Assembly (NCBI RefSeq): GCF_003368325.1
Contig: NZ_CP031466.1
Span: forward strand, 3,472,001-3,536,000
Direction of reading: 5' to 3'
Source of the DNA: Paraburkholderia caffeinilytica
Lineage (GTDB): Bacteria > Pseudomonadota > Gammaproteobacteria > Burkholderiales > Burkholderiaceae
Length of the DNA stretch: 64,000 bases
In this document: positions 17,914 through 26,283 of the stretch, piece after piece
Numbering within the stretch: position 1 is the stretch's first letter
Layout of the letters: every line of letters begins with the position of its first letter
Notes under the pieces: generated by a model
Database searches by the model: none
Seen by the model: the letters and a program-made list of their open reading frames with translations, nothing else
What the model was told of the DNA's origin: nothing
Program-made: the position numbers and the translations under genes

Positions 17914-18708
17914 TCACGGCTTCGTGCTTGTCTGCTGGTCCCGGAACGCCGCCTCTCCGGCGTCGGACACCTCGACCCACTTCTTGTCGGGCGCCGCGTC
18001 TGCGACGTAGCTGTCGTGCCAGTTCCACCACTTGTAGGTTGGGGTCTGAGGATAGCCCTCCGGCGAGTCTTCCCAGACCTCCTGCCGGCCCAGCGGCGTG
18101 ATGTCGAGGTAGTTCCAGGTGCCCCCCATCTGCTCGTCGCCACGGTTGTTGATGAAGTAGGTGCGGTACACCCGGTCACCGTCGCGGTAGAACACGTTTG
18201 TGCCGTGCCATTCGCCCACGCCGAAGTCGGCGTCGAAGCTGTCCGTGAGGGTGAACCATGGCATCTCCCAGCCCATCCGCGCCTTCAGCCGCGCGATGTC
18301 CGCCTGAGGCGCACGCGAAACGAAAACGAGGGTGGTGTCACGGGCGTTCAGGTGGGCGACGTGGGCGACCTGGTCGGCCACCATGGAGCAGCCCCGGCAG
18401 GCCTGGTCGGGCCAGCCGAACACGCCCGGCTCGAAGAATGCGCGGTAGACGATCAGCTGACGCCGGCCGTCGAACAGGTCGAGCAGGCTGGCCTTGCCCG
18501 CAGGCCCGTCGAACACGTAGGCCGTCTCCACGGCCATCCACGGCATGCGCCGGCGTTCGGCGGCCAGGGCGTCACGGGCGCGGGTCTGGGCCTTTTCCTT
18601 CACGAGCAGTTGTTCGCGGGCGGCCTCCCACGCCTGCGGCGACACGACAGGTGGTGTGCGCATGGCAGGTTGTCCGCCGTTCCGTCCGTTCTCGGTTGAG
18701 GTAGTCAT
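17914..18708 (-). CDS. DUF899 family thioredoxin-fold protein
   Basis: A 264-residue cytoplasmic protein of the DUF899 family, which has a peroxiredoxin/thioredoxin-like fold. Visible markers are WEAAREQLLVKEKAQTRARD (about 27-46), the RMPWMAVE segment, then DLFDGRRQLIVYRAFF (about 77-92), and a CRGC motif in PDQACRGCSMVADQV (about 102-116), the place of the redox cysteines. The C-terminal part with GTWNYLDITPLGRQE and WWNWHDSY is typical. Family function is unproven; a thiol-linked oxidoreductase role is inferred from CxxC. AGGAG stands 11 bases before the ATG. GC is very high even for this region, and the family is abundant in Actinobacteria, so transfer is possible. Confidence 0.8.
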   Translation of the reverse strand: MTTSTENGRNGGQPAMRTPPVVSPQAWEAAREQLLVKEKAQTRARDALAAERRRMPWMAVETAYVFDGPAGKASLLDLFDGRRQLIVYRAFFEPGVFGWPDQACRGCSMVADQVAHVAHLNARDTTLVFVSRAPQADIARLKARMGWEMPWFTLTDSFDADFGVGEWHGTNVFYRDGDRVYRTYFINNRGDEQMGGTWNYLDITPLGRQEVWEDSPEGYPQTPTYKWWNWHDSYVADAAPDKKWVEVSDAGEAAFRDQQTSTKP

Positions 18709-18894
18709 GGCTTTTGCAATCTCCTAAGTTGGGCGACTTGCCGCGCCTCCTGGTTGAAGCGCGACGCCATTCGCTGCTTATCGGTCGTTGTAGGCCTTGA
18801 GGTAGTGTGGTACCGGAAATGGAACATTGGGAGTAACAAGTGTGGCGGTATTCCGATGCCATCCTGTCGAAGTAACGTGGCTGGAGGTCACCTC

Positions 18895-19206
18895 ATGAAG
18901 TCCTTTTGCTCCACCGCTGCCCTCGCCGCCCTTATCGTGCTCGCTGCCGGCTGTTCCTCGACGTGGCCGCCCGCCAGCAAGCAGACCGTCCAGCCTGTTC
19001 CGGCCGACACGGATAGATGCATGCCGTGCGCTAACCACGGTGCGACGCGCGCCGATTCTGCGTCGAGGCAACCGGTTCTCAGCGTGGGTGTCAGTGATCC
19101 CGATACGCAATTGAATCTGCCCTGGTTCCTCGCTGACCTGATCAACGCCGTTAACGCGCACGAATCTGTCGGCGACTTATTGCATACGATAGGACGTGGC
19201 TTCTGA
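18895..19206 (+). CDS. Small lipoprotein of unknown function
   Basis: A 103-residue protein with a lipoprotein signal: MKSFCSTAALAALIVLAAGC, where LAAGC (residues 16-20) is the lipobox and Cys20 the acylation site. The mature part is Pro- and Asp-rich and has no recognised domain. GGAGG lies nine bases before the ATG. An inverted repeat follows its stop directly. Probably attached to the outer membrane, as the residue after the cysteine is serine rather than aspartate. Confidence 0.65.
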   Translation: MKSFCSTAALAALIVLAAGCSSTWPPASKQTVQPVPADTDRCMPCANHGATRADSASRQPVLSVGVSDPDTQLNLPWFLADLINAVNAHESVGDLLHTIGRGF

Positions 19207-19208
19207 CT

Positions 19209-19228
19209 ACCCTCTTTCGGTGGAGGGT
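19209..19228 (+). terminator. Weak hairpin after the lipoprotein gene
   Basis: ACCCTC and GAGGGT form a perfect six-pair stem with an eight-base loop, three bases after the stop codon. No T-run follows, so termination would be weak or factor-dependent. Confidence 0.35.
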
Positions 19229-19485
19229 GCGGATCCGGGAATGTCTTAGTGCGGCCCATTTTCTGCGACGTGTCCGCGGGCTTCGTTCGGGTCAGGTGAC
19301 GACAGGCAGCCGGTGCTCCCCAGCCTGGCTTTGCTCATCCGATGGTGCATCGCGATAACCAGGCATTCGATTCGGTTCGCACGCGTTGTGGTTCGAGTGC
19401 GCAAGGCAGCCGTGTTCGTGCGGTAGCGCTCGTGCGTGCGAACTCCGGCGCGTATACGATATCTGAATGAACATGGAGCGCGGTC

Positions 19486-20574
19486 ATGACCACGGCTGCC
19501 AGTTTTCATATCGGCTACACGCAATACCTTGGCCCCGACGGCGAGCCTGTCCAGCCGTTGCCTGCGTTTGCACGGGACCCAGCGGCGCTGATTCCGCTCT
19601 ATCGCGCGATGGTGCTGACACGGGCGTTCGACACGAAGGCGGTTGCGCTGCAGCGTACCGGCAAGCTCGGCACCTTCGCGTCGTCGGTCGGCCAGGAGGC
19701 GATCGGCGTTGGCGTCGCCAGTGCAATGCAGCCTGGCGACGTGCTGTTTCCTTCGTATCGCGATCATGCCGCGCAATTGCTGCGCGGCGTCACGATGACG
19801 GAAAGTCTGCTGTATTGGGGCGGCGACGAACGCGGCAGCGACTTCAGCGGACCCCGCTACGATTTCCCGAACTGTGTGCCGATCGGCACACAGGTATGCC
19901 ATGCCGCCGGCGCGGCCTACGCATTCCTGCTGCGTCACGAAGCGCGCGTCGCGGTGGCGATATTCGGCGACGGCGGCACGTCCAAGGGCGACTTCTACGA
20001 GGCAATGAACATGGCCGGCGTGTGGCAGGCGCCGCTTGTCCTCGTGGTCAATAACAACCAGTGGGCGATCTCGGTGCCGCGCAACCGCCAGAGCGCTGCG
20101 CAAACGCTCGCGCAAAAAGCGATCGCTGCGGGAATCGACGGAGTGCAGGTCGACGGCAACGATGTGATCGCGGTGCATCAGGTGGTCTACGCGGCGCTCG
20201 CGAAAGCTCGCCGCGGCGATGGCCCGACGTTGATCGAAGCGCTCAGCTATCGCCTTGGCGATCACACGACAGCCGATGACGCGACGCGCTATCGCGACTC
20301 CGAGGTGCTCAGCAAGCAATGGGAATACGAGCCGCTGCTGCGGTTGCGCACCTACCTGATGCGCATGAACGTCTGGGACAAGGCGCAGGACGAGCAATTC
20401 GGCCGCGCGTGTCTTGCCCAGGTCGAGCAGGCCGTCGAAGCTTATCTGGCGGTACCGGCGCCGGACATCTCCGCCATGTTCGATCACCTGTACGAAACCT
20501 TGCCGCAAGCGATGCGTGAGCAACTCGCGATGGCACAACGTTTCGCGCCTGCCGCGGGGAACCGCCATGGCTGA
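19486..20574 (+). CDS. 2-oxoacid (pyruvate-type) dehydrogenase E1 component, alpha subunit
   Basis: A 362-residue thiamine-diphosphate-binding alpha subunit of a branched alpha2beta2 E1. It decarboxylates a 2-oxoacid and passes the acyl group to the lipoyl arm of E2. The cofactor motif GDGGTSKGDFYEAMN (about 165-179) with NNNQWAISVP (about 188-197) is complete, and SYRDHAAQLLRG with LSYRLGDHTTADD (phosphorylation-loop-like) are as in Gram-positive PdhA and in branched-chain E1 alpha. It is the first gene of a three-gene operon and overlaps the beta-subunit gene by eight bases. The substrate may be pyruvate, acetoin or branched-chain oxoacids; sequence favours the PdhA type. Confidence 0.88.
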   Translation: MTTAASFHIGYTQYLGPDGEPVQPLPAFARDPAALIPLYRAMVLTRAFDTKAVALQRTGKLGTFASSVGQEAIGVGVASAMQPGDVLFPSYRDHAAQLLRGVTMTESLLYWGGDERGSDFSGPRYDFPNCVPIGTQVCHAAGAAYAFLLRHEARVAVAIFGDGGTSKGDFYEAMNMAGVWQAPLVLVVNNNQWAISVPRNRQSAAQTLAQKAIAAGIDGVQVDGNDVIAVHQVVYAALAKARRGDGPTLIEALSYRLGDHTTADDATRYRDSEVLSKQWEYEPLLRLRTYLMRMNVWDKAQDEQFGRACLAQVEQAVEAYLAVPAPDISAMFDHLYETLPQAMREQLAMAQRFAPAAGNRHG

Positions 20575-21547
20575 CCTCAACATGGTCGAAGCCCTCAATC
20601 AGGCGCTCGCCTACGAATTGGCGCACGACCCTGCCGTCCTGCTGCTCGGTGAGGACATCGGCGTGAACGGCGGCGTGTTTCGCGCGACGGTCGGGTTGCA
20701 GGGCCGATTCGGTGCGCAGCGTGTGCTCGATACGCCACTGGCCGAAACGGCGATCGCCGGCACCGCGATCGGCATGGCGGCGATGGGCCTGAAGCCCGTC
20801 GTGGAGATCCAGTTCAGCGGGTTCATCTATCCGGCCATCGACCACATTCTGAATCACGCGTCGCGTCTGCGGCATCGAACACGCGGACGGCTGACGTGTC
20901 CGCTAGTGATCCGTGCGCCGTGCGGTGCTGGGATTCACGCACCGGAGCATCATTCCGAAAGCCCTGAAGCGTTGTTCACCCACATCCCTGGATTGCGTGT
21001 CGTGACACCGTCATCGCCGGCACGCGCGTACGGCTTGCTGCTCGCGTCGATCCGCGATCCGGACCCGGTGATCTTCCTCGAGCCGACGCGACTGTACCGG
21101 CTCTTCAGGCAGCCGGTGGAGGATAGCGGCGAAGCGTTGCCGCTCGACAGCTGCTTCACGCTGCGCGATGGGTCGGACGTCACGCTGGTGAGTTGGGGCG
21201 GCGCGGTGCAGGACATTCAGGCCGCGGCCGATCTGCTCGCGCAGGAAGGCGTGATGGCCGAGGTGATCGATGTGGCGACGCTCAAGCCGCTCGACATGAA
21301 CACCATTCTTGCTTCGGTGGCGAAAACCGGGCGTTGCGTGATCGTGCACGAGGGCTCGCGCACCGGAGGGGTTGGCGCGGAGATTGCCGCCAATATCGCC
21401 GAGCGTGGACTGTATTCGCTGTTGGCGCCGGTGCAGCGTGTCACCGGCTACGACGTGGTGGTGCCGTTGTACAGACTTGAGAATCAATACATGCCAGGCA
21501 CGGAGCGCATCGTTGCTGCGGTCAGGCAGACTCTGGAGGCGTCGTGA
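20567..21547 (+). CDS. 2-oxoacid dehydrogenase E1 component, beta subunit
   Basis: A 326-residue transketolase-like beta subunit of the same E1 heterotetramer. MVEALNQALAYELAHDP and LLLGEDIGVNGGVFRAT (about 24-40) are the usual opening; DTPLAETAIAGTAIGMA (about 59-75) carries the cofactor-contacting glutamate; and GAGIHAPEHHSESPEALF (about 124-141) contains the active-site histidine region. The transketolase C-terminal domain begins near residue 195. The ATG at 20567 lies inside the end of the alpha-subunit gene, so the subunits are made in equal amounts by coupled translation. The operon goes straight on into E2 with a four-base gap. Confidence 0.88.
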   Translation: MADLNMVEALNQALAYELAHDPAVLLLGEDIGVNGGVFRATVGLQGRFGAQRVLDTPLAETAIAGTAIGMAAMGLKPVVEIQFSGFIYPAIDHILNHASRLRHRTRGRLTCPLVIRAPCGAGIHAPEHHSESPEALFTHIPGLRVVTPSSPARAYGLLLASIRDPDPVIFLEPTRLYRLFRQPVEDSGEALPLDSCFTLRDGSDVTLVSWGGAVQDIQAAADLLAQEGVMAEVIDVATLKPLDMNTILASVAKTGRCVIVHEGSRTGGVGAEIAANIAERGLYSLLAPVQRVTGYDVVVPLYRLENQYMPGTERIVAAVRQTLEAS

Positions 21548-21551
21548 AGCC

Positions 21552-22673
21552 ATGAAAGTCTTCAAACTGCCTGATCTCGGCGAAGGCTTGCAGGAAGCGG
21601 AGATCGTCGAGTGGCACGTCGGGAGCGGCGAAGAGGTTCGCGCGGATCAGCCGCTCCTGTCGGTCGAAACGGCGAAAGCGATCGTCGAGATTCCGTCGCC
21701 TCAATCCGGCCGCATCGCGAAGCTGTTCGGCCAGCCGGGCGACGTCGTGCATCTGGGCGCGCCGCTTGTCGCATTCGAAGGAGAGGGCGACGAAGCCGAT
21801 GCCGGCACCGTGGTCGGCCACATGGAGGTGGGTCAGCATGTGGTGCAGGAAGCGCCGGCGGCGCCCGGCGGCGGCATCGGCGCGGGTGCCGGCGCCGGCG
21901 TGATCAAGGCGATCCCAGCGGCGCGAGCGCTCGCGCGCAAGCTGGATGTCGACCTGGCGATGGTGACGCCCTCGGGGCCGGAAGGTGTCGTTACGGCGGC
22001 AGACGTGCAGCGCGTCGCGAAGGTCCTTGCCGAGCTCGGGCCACCCGAAGTGCTGCGCGGCGTGCGGCGCGCGATGGCGCAGAACATGGCGCGCGCCCAG
22101 AGCGAAGTGGCCGCCGCAACCGTCATCGACGATGCCGACATACATGCATGGCCGCCCCATACCGATGTCACGATCCGGCTGATCCGCGCGCTAGTGGCCG
22201 GATGCCGCGCCGAACCGGGACTCAACGCGTGGTTTGAAGGACACACGGGGCGGCGCCACGTGCTGGGGAAGATCGATCTTGGCATTGCCGTCGATCTGCC
22301 GGATGGCCTCTTCGTGCCGGTGTTGCGCGACGTCGCGCATCGCGACGCAGCGGACCTGCGCGGCGGGCTCGACCGGATGCGCGCCGACATCCGGGCACGC
22401 AAGATCCCGCCGGAAGAGCTGCGCGGCAACACGATCACGCTATCGAACTTCGGCATGATCGCCGGTAAATATGCGGCGCCCATTGTTGTGCCACCCACTG
22501 TCGCGATTCTCGGCGCCGGGCGCATTCACGAGCAGGTCGTTGCGGCAGCCGGCGTTCCCGCCGTCCATCGAATCTTGCCGCTGAGTCTGACATTCGACCA
22601 TCGGGTCGTCACGGGCGGCGAGGCGGCGCGTTTTCTTGCCGCGACGATCGCGGATCTGCAGATGACGCGGTAG
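21552..22673 (+). CDS. 2-oxoacid dehydrogenase E2 (dihydrolipoamide acyltransferase)
   Basis: A 374-residue E2 with one lipoyl domain (residues 1-78; Lys42 in SVETAKAIVEI is the lipoylation site), a peripheral-subunit-binding domain (IKAIPAARALARKLDVDL, about 117-134, with TPSGPEGVVTAADV) and an acyltransferase core that is short, about 200 residues. The active-site histidine is His351 in DHRVVTGGEAARFL, where the usual aspartate two turns on is threonine (HxxxT in place of HxxxD), a variant seen in several actinobacterial and proteobacterial E2 proteins. There is no E3 gene here, so dihydrolipoamide dehydrogenase must come from elsewhere. Last gene of the operon. Confidence 0.87.
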   Translation: MKVFKLPDLGEGLQEAEIVEWHVGSGEEVRADQPLLSVETAKAIVEIPSPQSGRIAKLFGQPGDVVHLGAPLVAFEGEGDEADAGTVVGHMEVGQHVVQEAPAAPGGGIGAGAGAGVIKAIPAARALARKLDVDLAMVTPSGPEGVVTAADVQRVAKVLAELGPPEVLRGVRRAMAQNMARAQSEVAAATVIDDADIHAWPPHTDVTIRLIRALVAGCRAEPGLNAWFEGHTGRRHVLGKIDLGIAVDLPDGLFVPVLRDVAHRDAADLRGGLDRMRADIRARKIPPEELRGNTITLSNFGMIAGKYAAPIVVPPTVAILGAGRIHEQVVAAAGVPAVHRILPLSLTFDHRVVTGGEAARFLAATIADLQMTR

Positions 22674-23353
22674 CCGTATTCGTGTGTTCGGGCGTAATCG
22701 CATCGGCGACATCTTCTGTTCCTTCGCGACAGCAGAAGTGAATGATTATTGAGCCTTTTGCGACACTTGGATTTGCGAAAATAAGCAACTCGCATACGAT
22801 GAAGTATTCGTTATAAATATCGGCCCATAAGCGGCTCATGTCTGAATAAGACAATACTGATCCATAAACGCCACATTCAGATATAAATAGGTGGTCGGCG
22901 CTATGTCTCGATTGGCTGCCAATTCAGACATGGCGGACCCGTTCGGCTCGGCTTGACTCCTGCCGATCAAGGCTTACAGGGCTTGCGCGCGGCTTGCCGA
23001 GGCAGTGAGCCGCTGTCGGCTGAATAGATAAACAAATTAAAAAAGTACTGAACATATTGCAATTGAAAATTGGGAAGTTATGATGGCGTCTCTGTAGGGA
23101 TTTACTGAACACCTGCTTTTTAAAGGCGAGCGAAATATTTTCCGCTATCTGCCGCTATTCGCTTCGGGAAATGGTAATTAATGCTCCCGGCATAAGCGGA
23201 CTAAATGAAAGTAACGCCCCTCCGAAGTATTCGCGACGCATGCTGCCCGGCAGGCGTCCTTGCGCTTCGGTCCATCCATCATCGTCATTCGCCGCGCGAT
23301 ATCCGAACGATCGGCGTTCCGCGCGGCGGACTGAATCCTGAGGAATTTCAACA
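22674..23353. other. AT-richer gene-free stretch upstream of phaP
   Basis: About 680 bases with lower GC than the surroundings, notably 22730-22880 and 23020-23160. No conserved open frame. It should contain the phaP promoter and possibly a PhaR-type operator, but no clear palindrome was identified. Confidence 0.45.
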
Positions 23354-23896
23354 ATGGCTCTATCGAGTCCCGAGCAAATCGCCGCATCGCAGAAGGCCGG
23401 CCTCGACGCGTTCTTCGGATTGACCGGCAAGGTCTTTGAAGGCGTCGAAAAACTGGTCGCACTGAATCTGCAGGTCGTCCGGTCTACGCTGGCGGAGTCG
23501 CAGGAGAACCTGACAAAGGCGCCCGGCACACCGAACCCGCAGCAGTGGCTCACGCTGCAAGCCGGTTTCACCACGCCGTTCGCAGAGAAATCACTGTCAT
23601 ACGGCCGCCAACTCTTCGACATTGCGTCAACGACGCAGGCTGGGGTCGCGCAGCTTGCGCAGACGCAGTACGAACGGTACAACGCGCGCGTGCAGGAATT
23701 CATCAAGGAAGCGTCGAAGAGTGCTCCCGCAGGATCCGAAGCGGCGATCGCCGCGTGGAAAACCGCGATCAGCGCCACCACCACGCTGTACGAATCGCTG
23801 CAGAAGGCGGGGCAACAGGCCGTGGAGGTGGCGGGGAGCAATCTGGAAGCCGTCACGGCCTCAGCGTCCAAGGCTGCCAAACGTAGTGCCGCCTAG
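23354..23896 (+). CDS. phaP: Phasin (polyhydroxyalkanoate granule-associated protein)
   Basis: A 180-residue amphipathic, helix-only protein of the PHA granule phasin family (PhaP). Features seen: MALSSPEQIAASQKAGLDAFF at the start, the family's QWLTLQAGFTTPFAEKSLSYGRQLFDIAS region at about 63-90, and an Ala/Lys-rich C-terminus ending AAKRSAA. Phasins coat polyhydroxybutyrate granules and control their number and size. GAGGAA before the ATG marks the start. It precedes the acetoacetyl-CoA reductase gene by about 200 bases in the same direction, which supports a role in PHB metabolism. The polymerase and thiolase genes are not in the window. Confidence 0.93.
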   Translation: MALSSPEQIAASQKAGLDAFFGLTGKVFEGVEKLVALNLQVVRSTLAESQENLTKAPGTPNPQQWLTLQAGFTTPFAEKSLSYGRQLFDIASTTQAGVAQLAQTQYERYNARVQEFIKEASKSAPAGSEAAIAAWKTAISATTTLYESLQKAGQQAVEVAGSNLEAVTASASKAAKRSAA

Positions 23897-24092
23897 TCGG
23901 CTGCTTTAGCCGCGAACGCGAAGCACGAAGACTCACGCGGGCAGCAATGTCCGCGTAATCCATTCCATGTTTATACGTAGGATTCCTTTTATTCATCCTG
24001 GATATGGATCCTGCATTTCAATGCATCAAATTTTGACTAGAGGCAGCGTTGCCGCAGACGGGCACGCCGCCGGTATTTGTGAGGACGATTCG

Positions 24093-24836
24093 ATGGCAAA
24101 GCAGATCGCGGTGGTAACGGGTGGCATGGGTGGACTGGGTGAGGCGATCAGCATCAAGCTGCATGATGCCGGGTATGCGGTCGTAGTCACCTATTCAGCG
24201 GGCAACACTGGTGCGAACGAGTGGCTCGCCCGAATGGAAGCCGAAGGACGACAATTCCGCGCGTACGCGGTCGACGTCGCCGACTACGATTCGTGCGAAG
24301 AATGCATGGCGCGGATCAAGGCGGAGGTCGGACCGGTCGACATCCTGATCAACAACGCCGGCATCACGCGCGACGCCAGCTTCAAAAAACTGGACAAGGT
24401 CAATTGGGACGCGGTCATCCGCACCAACCTCGATTCGGTGTTCAACATGACGAAGCCGGTGTGCGACAGCATGGTCGAGCGTGGCTGGGGCCGCATCGTT
24501 AACGTGTCGTCGATCATCGGTTCCAAGGGCGGGTTCGGCCAGACCAACTATGCGGCGGCAAAGGCCGGCATGCACGGTTTCACGAAATCGCTGGCGCTCG
24601 AGGTGGCGAAGAAAGGCGTCACCGTCAACACGATCTCGCCCGGTTATATCGCGACGAAGATGGTGATGGCGGTGCCCGAGGACATCCGCGAGACGAAGAT
24701 CATTCCGCAGATTCCGGTGGGCCGGCTCGGGCAGCCCGACGAAGTCGCCGCGCTGGTGCTCTATCTATGTTCGCGCGAGGCGGGCTTCGTGACCGGCGCC
24801 AACATCGCGATCAATGGCGGGCAACACCTGCAGTGA
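24093..24836 (+). CDS. phaB: Acetoacetyl-CoA reductase (NADPH), PHB synthesis
   Basis: A 247-residue short-chain dehydrogenase of the PhaB type that reduces acetoacetyl-CoA to (R)-3-hydroxybutyryl-CoA for polyhydroxybutyrate. The Rossmann motif is VVTGGMGGLGEAIS (about 7-20), the NNAG motif ILINNAGITRD (about 87-97), the catalytic Ser in NVSSIIGSKGGFGQ (about 137-150) and the YxxxK pair in TNYAAAKAGM (about 151-160). GYIATKMVMAVP is the substrate-covering segment of PhaB. The ATG at 24093 follows GAGGA. Part of the phaP-phaB pair; the gap between them is long enough for a second promoter. Confidence 0.93.
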   Translation: MAKQIAVVTGGMGGLGEAISIKLHDAGYAVVVTYSAGNTGANEWLARMEAEGRQFRAYAVDVADYDSCEECMARIKAEVGPVDILINNAGITRDASFKKLDKVNWDAVIRTNLDSVFNMTKPVCDSMVERGWGRIVNVSSIIGSKGGFGQTNYAAAKAGMHGFTKSLALEVAKKGVTVNTISPGYIATKMVMAVPEDIRETKIIPQIPVGRLGQPDEVAALVLYLCSREAGFVTGANIAINGGQHLQ

Positions 24837-24902
24837 ACCCGCGAGACCGGCAATAGAGGCTCCATGAGCGAAGCGGCGAAAATCGCTCGTACACGCTGGG
24901 TT

Positions 24903-24940
24903 GGCCGCTCAAGACTGCTCGGCACGGTTCCTGAGCGGCC
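24903..24940. terminator. Inverted repeat between convergent phaB and LacI-type genes
   Basis: GGCCGCTCA at 24903-24911 and TGAGCGGCC at 24932-24940 are perfect nine-base arms around a 20-base loop. It lies in the convergent gap, so it could end transcription from both sides, though no T-run follows. Confidence 0.4.
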
Positions 24941-24999
24941 GCTTACGGGAAACTCGGCTGACTGTTGAGGGTCCGGAGTGAGTGGAAACTTCATTAAAC

Positions 25000-26025
25000 C
25001 TAATACAGCGAATATCGGGAATGTGTCTGTATCGGGATGATCGCTTGTGCCGGAACGACTCGTCCTTCGCGCGCGGATTTCAAATGCTCGACAGTGGTAC
25101 GCAGCAACTGTCGAAGGTCCTGGGTTAGCAGATAGTCGATGGCGTCGGAACGCAAAAGCGGCTCCGTTATCCGGTTAACTTCGTGCGTCACGTAAATCGT
25201 TCGGCCCGTCAGGTTGCGTTCGCGCAGCGCCGCCGCCAGACCTTCGTTGCCGCCCGCCACGTTGTAAATACCATCGAGCTTTTCGTGCTCGTCAAGAAAA
25301 CGCATGGTCGCTTCATAGGTCGCGGCACCGGAATCAGCGCCCTTGATGACTTCGATGAGATTCACATTGGGGAAGCGTTGCCTTAGCAGGGAACGGAATC
25401 CGATCTCGCGGTCCTCGTGACAGGTATAGGAGAACGTTGCGACGACCACCGCCACATCCGGGGAAGCATGCGCCTGCAGATGCCGGCCAATGAGAAACGC
25501 CGCTGACTGTCCGGCCGCCCGGTTATTCACCCCGACATACGTGTGACGCGCGTCGGTATCGACGTCGGTGACGAGCGTCACAACCGGCTTGCCCGCCGTC
25601 ATGCATTCGCGCAGCGCGGCAGTTATCGTTTCCGTGTTCGTGCAGATGATGCCGATTCCGTCGGCCTCGGCAGCCGCTTCGCGAACGCTGGCAGCCACTT
25701 CGTCGTCGTCGGCGCCGACACATCGCACGACGGTCAGAGTGGCGCCGGATGCGGCAAATTCCGGTTCGAGTTCGACCGCCGTTCTCGTCAGTTCGTCCGT
25801 GAATGCGTCACCGGCCTGAGCGAGCAATCTGAAGTCGTAAGTACTCTGCCTCGCGCGCGTCGACGAACGTGCTGGCGAGCCGGCACCCAGTTGCCTCAAC
25901 GCCGCTTCAACGGCGCTTCGCGTGCGTGGATGCACGCCGGGCCGATCGTTCAGGGCGCGATCGATGGTTGCTCTGCTGAGCTGCGTGATCTCCATCAGTT
26001 GTTTGAGCGTCGGTCGATCTTTCAT
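25000..26025 (-). CDS. LacI-family regulator of the moc-like operon
   Basis: A 341-residue LacI-family regulator. The N-terminal helix-turn-helix is LKQLMEITQLSRATIDRALN (about 8-27) followed by the hinge-type PGVHPRTRSAVEAALRQLG. The rest is a periplasmic-binding-protein-like sensor domain (about 65-330) of the sugar type, with VTLVTDVDTDARHTYVGVNN and GIYNVAGGNEGLAAALRE. A sugar, amino-sugar or polyol ligand is expected. The gene is read away from the desaturase/Rieske operon, and the 258-base gap contains several related palindromes, so it very probably controls that operon and itself. It resembles regulators of inositol and rhizopine uptake rather than purine repressors. Confidence 0.85.
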   Translation of the reverse strand: MKDRPTLKQLMEITQLSRATIDRALNDRPGVHPRTRSAVEAALRQLGAGSPARSSTRARQSTYDFRLLAQAGDAFTDELTRTAVELEPEFAASGATLTVVRCVGADDDEVAASVREAAAEADGIGIICTNTETITAALRECMTAGKPVVTLVTDVDTDARHTYVGVNNRAAGQSAAFLIGRHLQAHASPDVAVVVATFSYTCHEDREIGFRSLLRQRFPNVNLIEVIKGADSGAATYEATMRFLDEHEKLDGIYNVAGGNEGLAAALRERNLTGRTIYVTHEVNRITEPLLRSDAIDYLLTQDLRQLLRTTVEHLKSAREGRVVPAQAIIPIQTHSRYSLY

Positions 26026-26077
26026 GCATGTCCCCAGACTTGCGTACGGGCCGAGGTGCCCGCATAGCCGACATTTT

Positions 26078-26092
26078 GCCTCAAATTGAGGC
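26078..26092. promoter_or_regulatory. Candidate LacI-type operator 1
   Basis: GCCTCAAATTGAGGC, a perfect 15-base palindrome, 53 bases before the regulator start. Its core CTCAAATTGAG recurs with one change at 26161-26171. Confidence 0.6.
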
Positions 26093-26159
26093 TATCGAGG
26101 CTTTTTCATGTTTAGGCCACAGAAAAGGCCAGATAACACCTTCTGGAATACCCTTGATA

Positions 26160-26172
26160 ACTCAAAATGAGT
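26160..26172. promoter_or_regulatory. Candidate LacI-type operator 2
   Basis: ACTCAAAATGAGT, arms ACTCA/TGAGT around AAA. Its centre is about 81 bases from operator 1, close to an integral number of helical turns, which would allow looping. Confidence 0.55.
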
Positions 26173-26214
26173 CATTTTAGTCTTTGACCGGTGCTCATTA
26201 AGAGTCTTTAATTG

Positions 26215-26228
26215 GCTCAACGATGAGC
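26215..26228. promoter_or_regulatory. Candidate LacI-type operator 3 (longer spacer)
   Basis: GCTCAACGATGAGC has the same CTCA/TGAG arms but a four-base spacer. It is 56 bases before the hydroxylase start and may be a weaker site. Confidence 0.4.
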
Positions 26229-26283
26229 AATGCTTCACTCGCTTCATCGCTCGGTCAAACATCTTGGCACTGGGGTGCAGCTC

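Noticed and set aside
19246..20598. A 450-codon minus-strand frame opposite the E1 alpha gene
   Set aside because: Arg/His-rich shadow translation; the plus-strand protein has the full thiamine-diphosphate motif.
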